From Mesorhizobium sp. CU3 (lineage in GTDB: Bacteria; Pseudomonadota; Alphaproteobacteria; Rhizobiales; Rhizobiaceae), in the NCBI RefSeq assembly GCF_006442965.1, contig NZ_VFWX01000008.1, positions 62,001 to 126,000 on the forward strand: a stretch of 64,000 bases of DNA, read 5' to 3'. The notes beneath the pieces were generated by a model. The model saw nothing but the letters and a program-made list of their open reading frames with translations. It searched no databases and was not told the origin of the DNA. The position numbers were made by a program, and so were the translations under genes. This document shows positions 9,747-17,270 of the stretch, piece by piece; positions within the stretch are counted from its first letter, which is position 1; each line of letters opens with the position of its first letter.

Positions 9747-11210
9747 ATGCGCGCCCAGCCAACGGCCTCGCACTATGTCAACGGCCGCTACATCGAGGAT
9801 GAGGGCGGCGCGCCATTGCCGGTGATCTATCCGGCGACCGGCGAGGTCATCGCAACGCTGCATTCAGCGACGCCGAACGTGCTGGAGATCGCCATCGAGG
9901 CCGCGCGCGCCGCGCAGCCGGCCTGGGCGCGGCTGAAGCCGGTCGAGCGCGGCCGCATCCTGCGCCGCGCCGCCGACATCTTGCGCGCACGCAATGCCGA
10001 CCTGGCGCGGATCGAGACGCTCGATACCGGCAAGGCGATCCAGGAGACGCTCGTGGCGGACGCGCCTTCTGCCGCCGACTGCCTGGAATATTTCGCCGGT
10101 GCGGTCGCCACCTTCAATGGCGAGATGATCGATCTCGGCGGACCGTTCGCCTACACGCGGCGCGAGGCGCTTGGCGTGTGCGTCGGCATCGGCGCCTGGA
10201 ACTATCCGATCCAGATCGCCGGCTGGAAATCGGCGCCGGCCTTGGCCATGGGCAACGCGATGGTGTTCAAGCCCTCGGAGAACACGCCGCTGTCGGCGCT
10301 GGCGCTGGCCGAGATCTACTCGGAAGCGGGTTTGCCTGATGGCCTGTTCAACGTCGTCCAAGGTTATGGCGATGTCGGCGCCGGCCTCGTCGGCCATGAT
10401 ATCGTGGCGAAAGTCTCGGTGACCGGCTCCGTGCCGACCGGCCGCAAGGTGCTGTCGCTCGCCGGCTCGAAGATGAAGCACGCGACGATGGAGCTCGGCG
10501 GCAAGTCCCCGCTGATCGTCTTCGACGATGCCAATCTCGAAAACGCCATCGGCGGCGCCATGCTCGGCAATTTCTACTCGACCGGGCAGATCTGCTCCAA
10601 CGGCACGCGCGTCTTCGTGCAGGCGGGCCTGCATGACCGCTTCGTCGAGCGGCTGGTCGAGCGCACGAAAAAGATCCGCATCGGCGATCCGCTCGATCCG
10701 GAAACGCAGATGGGACCGCTGGTCAACAAGGCGCAGCAGGACAAGGTCGTCTCCTACATCGAAGCCGGCAAGCAAGAGGGCGCCACGCTTGCCTGTGGCG
10801 GCAATGTGCCCTCGCTGCAGGGTTTCGACGGCGGCTTCTTCATTGAGCCGACGGTGTTCACCAATGTCACCGACACCATGCGCATCGCGCGCGAGGAAAT
10901 CTTCGGACCGGTGATGAGCGTGTTGAAATTCGACAGCGAGGACGAGGTTATCGAGCGCGCCAACGACACCGAGTTCGGTCTGGCCGCCGGCGTCTTCACG
11001 CGCGATCTGCCGCGCGCGCATCGCGTCATCGCCGAATTGCAGGCCGGCACATGCTGGATCAACGCCTATAATCTGACTCCGGTGGAAATGCCCTTCGGCG
11101 GCGTCAAGCAGTCCGGCATCGGCCGTGAGAACTCCCTGGCGGCGCTGGCGAATTACTCGCAGCTGAAGGCGGTGTATGTCGAGACGGGGGATGTGGCGAG
11201 CCCGTATTGA
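9747..11210 (+). CDS. betB: Betaine aldehyde dehydrogenase BetB
   Basis: 487 residues, full length. An NAD(P)-dependent aldehyde dehydrogenase that converts betaine aldehyde to glycine betaine, the last step of the pathway. Seen: [15 protein letters not shown] at the cofactor pocket, [12 protein letters not shown], the general-base Glu in [14 protein letters not shown], and the catalytic Cys in [20 protein letters not shown] lies eight bases before the ATG. It follows betA after 54 bases with no terminator visible between them, so it probably ends the bet transcript. Confidence 0.96.
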   Translation: MRAQPTASHYVNGRYIEDEGGAPLPVIYPATGEVIATLHSATPNVLEIAIEAARAAQPAWARLKPVERGRILRRAADILRARNADLARIETLDTGKAIQETLVADAPSAADCLEYFAGAVATFNGEMIDLGGPFAYTRREALGVCVGIGAWNYPIQIAGWKSAPALAMGNAMVFKPSENTPLSALALAEIYSEAGLPDGLFNVVQGYGDVGAGLVGHDIVAKVSVTGSVPTGRKVLSLAGSKMKHATMELGGKSPLIVFDDANLENAIGGAMLGNFYSTGQICSNGTRVFVQAGLHDRFVERLVERTKKIRIGDPLDPETQMGPLVNKAQQDKVVSYIEAGKQEGATLACGGNVPSLQGFDGGFFIEPTVFTNVTDTMRIAREEIFGPVMSVLKFDSEDEVIERANDTEFGLAAGVFTRDLPRAHRVIAELQAGTCWINAYNLTPVEMPFGGVKQSGIGRENSLAALANYSQLKAVYVETGDVASPY

Positions 11211-11233
11211 CTTGGCAAACCGGGCCAACCAAC

Positions 11234-11250
11234 TTATCATAAATTGATAA
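11234..11250. promoter_or_regulatory. Inverted repeat in the parDE promoter, probable autoregulatory operator
   Basis: TTATCA-N5-TGATAA is a perfect six-base inverted repeat 28 bases before the parD ATG, in an AT-rich stretch that also holds a possible -10 (TAGATAATAT, 11254-11263). ParD antitoxins autoregulate by binding short palindromes of this kind; the assignment is by position. Confidence 0.55.
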
Positions 11251-11278
11251 AAATAGATAATATCCGAAGGATGGCGTC

Positions 11279-11536
11279 ATGCCTGCCAGCTACAATATCG
11301 GCTCTCGTTACGAGGCATTGGTGCGCGAGCTTGTCGAAAGTGGCCGCTACGCGAGCGCCAGCGAAGTCGTACGCGACAGCCTGCGCCTGCTGGAGGAGCG
11401 CGAGGAGCAACGCCAAGCGAAGCTTGCCGCCTTGCGTGAAGATATCCGCAAAGGAAGGGAAAGCGGTCCTGGCATTCCAGCATCAGAGGTTCTTGACCGG
11501 CTGGACGCGAAGTACCGTGACAAAAGCCAAAAATAA
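11279..11536 (+). CDS. parD: ParD-family antitoxin (ribbon-helix-helix)
   Basis: 85 residues. The N-terminal ribbon-helix-helix (NIGSRYEALVRELVESGRYASASEVVRDSLRLLEER) is the ParD/CopG DNA-binding and dimerisation module. The charged C-terminal part (EEQRQAKLAALREDIRKGRESG) is the segment that wraps ParE. GAAGGA lies seven bases before the ATG. The TAA stop directly abuts the parE ATG. It neutralises ParE and represses its own promoter. Confidence 0.93.
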   Translation: MPASYNIGSRYEALVRELVESGRYASASEVVRDSLRLLEEREEQRQAKLAALREDIRKGRESGPGIPASEVLDRLDAKYRDKSQK

Positions 11537-11839
11537 ATGGCTGTCACATTTTCGCCTTTCGCCGCCAGAGATGTCGAGGAGATCGGCGATTATATCCATG
11601 CTGAAAACCCAGCTGCGGCTCGGCGTTTTGTTGCCGCTCTCAGAGCGCGGTGCGATCGAATTGCAGACGCACCACGTGGTGGCGCGCCCCGATACTCGCT
11701 ATCGCCGAACCTACGGTCAGTTCCGTTCCAGCACTATGTAATTTTCTACATCGCAGAGGACGATGATGTGCGCATCGAACGAATCCTGCACGGTGCTCGT
11801 GACATCGATGCGATTTTCGAAGAAGACAGTGACGACTAG
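11537..11839 (+). CDS. parE: ParE-family toxin (RelE/ParE superfamily)
   Basis: 100 residues. Family features are FSPFAARDVEEIGDYIHAENPAAARRFV, FVAALRARCDRIADAPRGG and the core strand LRSVPFQHYVIFYIAEDDDVRIERILHGARD. ParE toxins of this fold usually inhibit DNA gyrase, while RelE relatives cut mRNA; ParD as partner favours ParE. It is cotranscribed with parD without a gap. The stop faces the ManC-AGE gene 16 bases away. Confidence 0.93.
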   Translation: MAVTFSPFAARDVEEIGDYIHAENPAAARRFVAALRARCDRIADAPRGGAPRYSLSPNLRSVPFQHYVIFYIAEDDDVRIERILHGARDIDAIFEEDSDD

Positions 11840-11855
11840 TTAGGCCAGCGCCGCC

Positions 11856-14093
11856 TCACCCCTCCCCCGCCGTCCCGTCCAGATACTGCGTCAGCGCATA
11901 GACCAGATGGTAGAAGATGCTGGCCGGCACATCTGTCGCCTGCGAGCGGCCGCGTTCGTCGATGCGGTCGATCCACAGGCCGAGGGGCGCCGGGTCGATG
12001 TGCCAGCGGAACAGGCGGCCGACGCGCGCCTCGATCTCGGGCTTGAGGTCAGGGCCGCCGGAGCCGTCGAGCGCGATCGCCGCCTTGATCGCCTCGGCCT
12101 GCGGCCAGCTGCGCGATACAGTGTCGAGCGGCAGGCCTTGGCGCGAGACAGCGCCATAGGCAAGCCCGGTGGCGCGGTTGAGGCCGTTAGCGATGGCCGA
12201 GGCGTAGAGCTTGCGGGCGAAGCCGCTGAGTTCGGCCTGGCCGCTTCGCGCAGCGAAATCGACGAGAAGTGCCGCCCATTCGAAATGATGGCCGGGCTCG
12301 GTCCAACTGGCCTTGTCGTTCGCCGCCGGCTTCCAGCCCTCGTCGAAATATTCGCCAAGCGTCCAGCTTTCTGCATCGAAGAAATGGCTGCGGAAGAGGT
12401 CGATGATGCGCGCAGCGCGGCGCAGATAGGCGCGATCTCCGGTTGCTTTGTGCCACGCGAGAAAGGCCTCGAGCAAATGCATATGCGGGTTGGAGCGCCG
12501 CTCCTCCGCCCCGTCGGAGGTTTCCAGAAAGCCGGTCATGCGGCTGTCTTCCAGATGCGCGTCGAGGAAAGCAAAGGTTTCCTCGCCGAGCCGCAAGGCA
12601 TCCGCGTGCCCCGAGATGTGGGCATGCGCCAGCGCCAAGAGCACGCAGGAATGGTCGTAGGCGTCCTCGACCGGATCGGCGACCGAGCCGTCTATGTTGA
12701 GCGTGCGCACCCAGCCGCCGCGTTCGGTGCGGCCCTTGCCTGCCATGAAGTCGATACCATGCGCGATCAGCCGGTCGGCCGGGCCGTCCCAGCCGCGCTC
12801 CTTGGCGACGGCGAAGGCATAGACCTGGCGCGCCTGCGTGCGCATGCGCTTTGGCTTCATCAGCGCAGAGGCGTCGAAGGCGAGCGCTTCGTGGAAGCCG
12901 CCATAATGCGCGTCGACGCCCGATGTCGACCACAGCGGCAGCGTCTCGTCGAACAGCCAGTGATGCACGCGCCGCCGCCAGGCGCCGCTTTCGATGACGC
13001 GGTCCGGCGCCGGCGTGAACCTTGTTTCCAGCCGCCCGGATTTTTCGAGCTGCTCGACGATCTTCTTGACGTGCTGGCTATGGCTGACGGGCGCGACGAA
13101 GGTGGCGTCGGCGGTGGAGACGATGGCGACGTCCTTCATGCCGATCGCCGACAGAAGGCGGCCTTCACTGCGGATATAGGAATTCTCGCAGTCGATGGCG
13201 ACGACGTCGCCGACGATGACGTTGCGGTCGTCGTCCGACGGGCCGACATCGAGCAGCGACTGCCAGGAGCCGAGATCGTTCCAGCGGAAGCCGGCGGGCA
13301 CCATGGCGATGTCTTTCGCCCGCTCCATGACGGCGTAGTCGATCGACGTCGACGGGATCGCCGCGTAAAGCTCCAGCGGCATATAGAGGCCCGAGAGATC
13401 GCTGGTCGCCGCCTTGTAGGCGGCTTCGGCCGCTTGCCAGATGTCGGGCTGGAAAGCCGCGAATGCATCGCGCATGGCGCCGGCGCGAAACAGGAAGATG
13501 CCGGTGTTCCAGTAAAATGTTCTGGCGTCGAGATAGGCCTGAGCGGTAGCAAGATCGGGCTTCTCGACGAAGCGCGAGACATCGAAGACGCCGTCCTTGT
13601 CGGCTCCGACCTCGATATAGCCATAGCCGGTCTCGGGCTGCGTCGGCTTCACGCCGAACACCACGAGACGGCCGGTATTTGCCGCCGCCGCGCCCGCCTC
13701 GATGCTTTGCCAGAACTGCTGTGGTGTCGAGATCTCATGGTCGGACGGCACCACCAGCACCAGTTCGTCGCCGAATTCGGAAAGCGTGCGCAGGCTGGCC
13801 AGCGCGACGGCGGCCGCCGTGTTGCGCCCCGTCGGCTCGAACAGCGGGCCGCCGCCGGCAAGGTCGAGGCCGGCAAGGTCGGCATGGACGCGTTCGGCGT
13901 GGCGCTCCGAGGCGATCAGGAAGATCGGCGTTTCGCCCTCCGGCCGCGCCGTCAGGCGGCGCAAGGTTTTCGCCAGCATCGAGCCGTCGCCGGAAAGATC
14001 GTGGAATTGTTTCGGATTGTCCTCGCGCGACAGCGGCCAAAGCCGCGAGCCGACGCCGCCGCTCATGACGAAACTGACGATGCGCTGGCTCAT
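11856..14093 (-). CDS. Bifunctional mannose-1-phosphate guanylyltransferase / AGE-family sugar isomerase fusion
   Basis: 745 residues in two parts. Residues 1-350 are a GDP-mannose pyrophosphorylase: FVMSGGVGSRLWPLSREDNP near the start, EPTGRNTAAAVALA, VVPSDHEI, RFVEKPDLA, WNTGIFLFRAGAM and WNDLGSWQSL, then a short beta-helix. The usual C-terminal cupin phosphomannose isomerase of ManC/AlgA enzymes is missing. Residues 360-745 are instead an (alpha/alpha)6 barrel of the N-acylglucosamine 2-epimerase / mannose isomerase family, with RMRTQARQVYAFAVA, SNPHMHLLEAFLAW and EPGHHFEWAALL. The enzyme could make mannose-6-phosphate and GDP-mannose in one polypeptide (a phosphomannomutase would still be needed between). 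The fusion is seen; the isomerase substrate is inferred. Confidence 0.9.
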   Translation of the reverse strand: MSQRIVSFVMSGGVGSRLWPLSREDNPKQFHDLSGDGSMLAKTLRRLTARPEGETPIFLIASERHAERVHADLAGLDLAGGGPLFEPTGRNTAAAVALASLRTLSEFGDELVLVVPSDHEISTPQQFWQSIEAGAAAANTGRLVVFGVKPTQPETGYGYIEVGADKDGVFDVSRFVEKPDLATAQAYLDARTFYWNTGIFLFRAGAMRDAFAAFQPDIWQAAEAAYKAATSDLSGLYMPLELYAAIPSTSIDYAVMERAKDIAMVPAGFRWNDLGSWQSLLDVGPSDDDRNVIVGDVVAIDCENSYIRSEGRLLSAIGMKDVAIVSTADATFVAPVSHSQHVKKIVEQLEKSGRLETRFTPAPDRVIESGAWRRRVHHWLFDETLPLWSTSGVDAHYGGFHEALAFDASALMKPKRMRTQARQVYAFAVAKERGWDGPADRLIAHGIDFMAGKGRTERGGWVRTLNIDGSVADPVEDAYDHSCVLLALAHAHISGHADALRLGEETFAFLDAHLEDSRMTGFLETSDGAEERRSNPHMHLLEAFLAWHKATGDRAYLRRAARIIDLFRSHFFDAESWTLGEYFDEGWKPAANDKASWTEPGHHFEWAALLVDFAARSGQAELSGFARKLYASAIANGLNRATGLAYGAVSRQGLPLDTVSRSWPQAEAIKAAIALDGSGGPDLKPEIEARVGRLFRWHIDPAPLGLWIDRIDERGRSQATDVPASIFYHLVYALTQYLDGTAGEG

Positions 14094-14258
14094 TCGGGTC
14101 TCGCTCTGGGTTGGTCGATCAATAGCATACCCGCCTGCGAGCGGTATTTATCCGATTCGGAGCCATGCCATTGGACCAAACGCCTGGCATTTTCGCAGCG
14201 GACTGAGCCGGCTTTTCGCGAAAGCAAACAAATGCGACACAAGTGCAGCCATTGGCGC

Positions 14259-14287
14259 TTGCAGGATCGAAACGCGGCGGCTATAAG
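14259..14287 (+). promoter_or_regulatory. Sigma-70-type promoter of tRNA-Pro
   Basis: TTGCAG (14259-14264) and TATAAG (14282-14287) are separated by exactly 17 bases and end 15 bases before the mature tRNA. This is good -35/-10 spacing for a housekeeping promoter, assigned by position. Confidence 0.6.
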
Positions 14288-14302
14288 CCCGCCGTCTGGT
14301 CA

Positions 14303-14379
14303 CGGAGTGTAGCGCAGTCTGGTAGCGCACATCGTTCGGGACGATGGGGTCGCAGGTTCAAATCCTGCCACTCCGACCA
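14303..14379 (+). tRNA. tRNA-Pro (anticodon CGG)
   Basis: 77 bases folding into a full cloverleaf. The acceptor stem CGGAGTG pairs with CACTCCG, followed by A and an encoded CCA. The D arm is GCGC...GCGC. The anticodon stem CATCG/CGATG closes the loop TTCGGGA, giving anticodon CGG, which reads the proline codon CCG. The T arm is GCAGG-TTCAAAT-CCTGC. The G-C rich ends and the first C-G pair are typical of proline tRNAs. Confidence 0.97.
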
Positions 14380-14443
14380 GAAAAAACAGGCACTTAGCGA
14401 TCTGTTTCTCCCGATACCCCACAGATTTCCCGCAGAAAGGCAA

Positions 14444-14800
14444 ATGAGCGTCTGGACCGTTCCGCGCGGCTGGGTCACACATATCCAGGAATGGGAGTGT
14501 CGCCTCATCTCCAACGATCCTTTCGCCCCGTTGCGCCTACGCTTTCTCGCCCGTTGCGCCGATCAGCTCGCGCAGCTGAAGGCTATCGCCGAAGGGCAAG
14601 ATTCGCTGCACGGCTCGTCCAAAGACCCCTTGGTCAAGATCGCCCACTCGCTCGCCGGTGCTGCGGGAACGTTCGGATTTGCGGATATCAGCACACGGGC
14701 TTCGGCGCTGGAGACTCTGCTGGTCGAGAAGGCGAATGAGGAAGCCGTCGGCACCGCGCTCGATGCGCTCATCGCCGAGATAGAGCGGACGCTGGCGTAA
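14444..14800 (+). CDS. Hpt (histidine phosphotransfer) domain protein
   Basis: 118 residues, essentially one Hpt four-helix bundle. The phosphoacceptor is His68 in VKIAHSLAGAAGTFGF, which matches the HxLKGxxxxxG Hpt signature with Ala for Lys. Upstream helices (PLRLRFLARCADQLAQLKAIAE) and a final helix (EEAVGTALDALIAEIERTL) complete the fold. No catalytic or output domain is present. It is convergent with the GT2 synthase gene, six bases apart. Hpt proteins relay phosphate between receiver domains, and the hybrid kinase at 20055-22493 with two receivers is the obvious partner. That pairing is inferred from proximity. The ATG has AGAAAGG three to nine bases upstream. Confidence 0.85.
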   Translation: MSVWTVPRGWVTHIQEWECRLISNDPFAPLRLRFLARCADQLAQLKAIAEGQDSLHGSSKDPLVKIAHSLAGAAGTFGFADISTRASALETLLVEKANEEAVGTALDALIAEIERTLA

Positions 14801-14806
14801 GGCGGC

Positions 14807-16234
14807 CTATTTCTTCGCGCCGCCCAAGCCGGTCCTGGTCATCTCGCCCCAACCCTGGTTGCCGCGCAAGAATTGCCACCAGCCCTTCACGCGCCAGAAA
14901 TTGTTGAGCTGGCGGTAGCCGAAGTTCTCGATCACGGCGACAGCCGTCAGCACGGCCAGATCCCTGGCGCGCGGAAAGCGCTGCAATTCGGCCTCCTCCA
15001 GCACCAGCGAGCAGACGCTGACGCAGACGCCATAGGTGAAGATCAGCGAGGTGAAGGCCAGCAGATACTCGGCCGACAGGATGCCGAGCAGCCAGAAGGC
15101 CGGGATAAGGATGTAGCCCAGCACCTCGGCCACCGGTCCCAACACGTCGACGATCAGGATGTGGCCGAAGCCGAGGAAGCCGACGCGGCCGTAGCGCGGG
15201 TTGAAGAGCATGGAGCGGTAGCGAAAGAAGCATTCGAGCGCGCCGCGCTGCCATCGCGTGCGCTGCCTCGCCAGCACGCTCAGCGTTTCCGGCGCTTCGG
15301 TCCAGCAGACCGGCTCGGGAATGAACTGGATCCGGTATTTGCGCCTAATATCGCGCATGTGGCGATGCAGCTTGATGACGAGGTCGAGGTCTTCGCCCAT
15401 CGAACCCTTGGTGAAGCCGCCCACCGCCACCACTTCCGCGCGGCGGAACATGCCGAAGGCGCCGGAGACCAGCATCAGCGTGTTGATGCTGCTCCAGGCA
15501 AGCCGCGCCATGAGGAAGGCGCGCAGATATTCGACCACCTGGAGCAGCGGCAGCAGACGGCGCGGCAGATGGATCTCGCGCACCCTGCCCGCTTCGATCT
15601 TCGAACCGTTGGCGATGCGGATCGTGCCGCCGACGGCGATGGTGCGCTCGGGGTCGTCGATGAAGGGCTGAACTGCCCGCATCAGCGCATCGGGCTCGAG
15701 GATGGAATCGCCGTCGATCACGCAGAAAAGCGGCGCGCGGCAGACATTGATGCCGGCATTCTGGGCGTCGGCCTTGCCGCCATTCTCCTTGTCGACCACG
15801 AACAGCCGCTCGGTCATCGGCGAGGAATAAAGGCCGCGGATCGGCTGGTGCGCCAGCGCCTCTTCATAGGGCCGGCGGAACTTCACCAGCTTGAAAGCAT
15901 CGATGAGCCGTTGCAGCGTGTCGTCCTTCGAACCGTCATTGATAACGACCACCTCGAAGTTCGGATATTCGAGCGCCAGCATCGAATGGACGCTCTCGAC
16001 CACGTTCAACGCCTCGTTATAGGCAGGCACCAGGAGCGCGATCGGCGGCGCGACGTCGCCATAGCGGTGCCACAGCAGCGCCGAGCGCGCCACGGGCGGG
16101 CGCTTCGAAAGCGCATAGCCGGCGAAGATCAGTTGCAGCAGATAGATCGCCGTCTGCGCCAGCCCGGCACCGATGATGAACCAGGACAGGATGGTGGCGG
16201 CAAGAACGATCTGTTGGCTCCAGTCGGCGATCAT
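14807..16234 (-). CDS. Processive family-2 glycosyltransferase, polysaccharide synthase (PgaC/YaiP-like)
   Basis: 475 residues. N-terminal membrane segments (about 9-43) precede a cytosolic GT-A domain with all processive GT2 motifs: IALLVPAYNEA, VVINDGSKDD (Asp100), VIDGDSI (Asp174 and Asp176), MGEDLD (base Asp, 281-283) and QRTRW (324-328). Three or four further membrane segments lie at about 340-430. Such enzymes polymerise a UDP-sugar and push the chain through the inner membrane. No PilZ or other c-di-GMP domain is present. It overlaps the HEAT-protein gene by ATGA and is the last gene of the putative exopolysaccharide operon. The sugar cannot be predicted; cellulose-, PNAG- or YaiP-like products are all possible. 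Confidence 0.9.
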   Translation of the reverse strand: MIADWSQQIVLAATILSWFIIGAGLAQTAIYLLQLIFAGYALSKRPPVARSALLWHRYGDVAPPIALLVPAYNEALNVVESVHSMLALEYPNFEVVVINDGSKDDTLQRLIDAFKLVKFRRPYEEALAHQPIRGLYSSPMTERLFVVDKENGGKADAQNAGINVCRAPLFCVIDGDSILEPDALMRAVQPFIDDPERTIAVGGTIRIANGSKIEAGRVREIHLPRRLLPLLQVVEYLRAFLMARLAWSSINTLMLVSGAFGMFRRAEVVAVGGFTKGSMGEDLDLVIKLHRHMRDIRRKYRIQFIPEPVCWTEAPETLSVLARQRTRWQRGALECFFRYRSMLFNPRYGRVGFLGFGHILIVDVLGPVAEVLGYILIPAFWLLGILSAEYLLAFTSLIFTYGVCVSVCSLVLEEAELQRFPRARDLAVLTAVAVIENFGYRQLNNFWRVKGWWQFLRGNQGWGEMTRTGLGGAKK

Positions 16235-17268
16235 GCGGCCGGTCCCTCGGCAAGAATAAGCGAAGCGGTGCGCTGGCTGCGCGAGACCTCGCTGGCGGCG
16301 ATCTCACGCAGCAGCAGTTCTCCCGGCTGGCCGGACGAAAGCAGCGCGTTGGCGGCGGCATAGCGCACGGCCCACATCTCGTCGTCCATGAGCCTGGACA
16401 GCGGCGCGGCCAATTCGGGCAGGCTGAGCCGCCCTGCGGATTCGGCCGCTGCGGCGCGCACGTCCCAGTCCTCGTTTTCCATGGCCCTTGCCAGGATGGC
16501 CGGCGCCTCCGGGTGGCCGGTGTGGCCCAGCGCGCGCAGCGCCGCGGCCACGACCTCGGGTGAGGCATCGCCGGTCAGGCCGGCGAAGAAATCGGAGAAG
16601 CCGAAGCCGCCGGCGCGGGCAAGCGCGTCGATCGCGGCGGCCCTGACGAAAGGCACGGCGTCTACACGCGATGCATGCACCGCAAGTTCGTTGAAGCGCG
16701 ACCGTGGAAAGCGCCTGAACAGCTCGATCAAGCGCCGCGAGCGCTGTCCGGCCACGCCGATCTTGTCCAGCGCGACGCCGAGCAGCGGCAGGCTGCCGAG
16801 ATCGCAGAGCGCGATGGCGGCAGCGATCCTGACTTCACGCGAGCGGTCGTGGTCGAGTGCCGCAAGCAGGCGTCCCCACGCTTCCTCCGAACCTAGCGCC
16901 GCCAACATCTCGGTCGCGTGGATGCGGTCGGCGACATTGCCCCGCTCCAGCTGTTTGCCGACGAGGGTCGGCAAGCCGCATTCGATGAAGGCGACAAGCA
17001 CGTCGTCACGCTCCTCGCCACGCAGCAGCGAAATGAACTCGAAGCCGGCATTGATCGCAACGCCGGCCGGCACGCCGAGCACCGCCGCCTTCAAGGCCTC
17101 TTTGTCGCGGCTCTCCGTAAAGGCGATCAACGCCGTCAACAGCTGACGCCGCTGATCGGCCGCGGCGCTGTCGCGATGCTCCTGCACCACGCGGCGGGCG
17201 ATCAGGAACAGCATGATCACCAGGGAAAGGGCGCTGAGCAGTATCGAAAGGTCCCAGATGTACCACAT
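16231..17268 (-). CDS. Membrane-anchored HEAT-repeat protein
   Basis: 345 residues. One N-terminal transmembrane helix (about 7-25, LSILLSALSLVIMLFLIARR) is followed by a charged linker and then HEAT or PBS-lyase-like alpha repeats over roughly residues 85-335, for example REVRIAAAIALCDLGSLPL, PFVRAAAIDALARAG, PEVVAAALRALGHTG, WDVRAAAAESAGRLS and WAVRYAAANALLSSG. HEAT solenoids are protein scaffolds; there is no enzymatic motif. It lies between the TPR/outer-membrane gene (two bases apart) and the synthase (four-base overlap), so a bridging or assembly role in polysaccharide export is likely by position but not shown. The side of the membrane is uncertain; the Arg-rich segment after the helix favours a cytosolic solenoid. 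Confidence 0.85.
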   Translation of the reverse strand: MWYIWDLSILLSALSLVIMLFLIARRVVQEHRDSAAADQRRQLLTALIAFTESRDKEALKAAVLGVPAGVAINAGFEFISLLRGEERDDVLVAFIECGLPTLVGKQLERGNVADRIHATEMLAALGSEEAWGRLLAALDHDRSREVRIAAAIALCDLGSLPLLGVALDKIGVAGQRSRRLIELFRRFPRSRFNELAVHASRVDAVPFVRAAAIDALARAGGFGFSDFFAGLTGDASPEVVAAALRALGHTGHPEAPAILARAMENEDWDVRAAAAESAGRLSLPELAAPLSRLMDDEMWAVRYAAANALLSSGQPGELLLREIAASEVSRSQRTASLILAEGPAA

Positions 17269-17270
17269 GG

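Noticed and set aside
11907..14312. 801-codon plus-strand frame opposite the ManC-AGE gene
   Set aside because: The reverse-strand protein has two recognisable enzyme domains. The plus frame is a shadow typical of GC-rich DNA.
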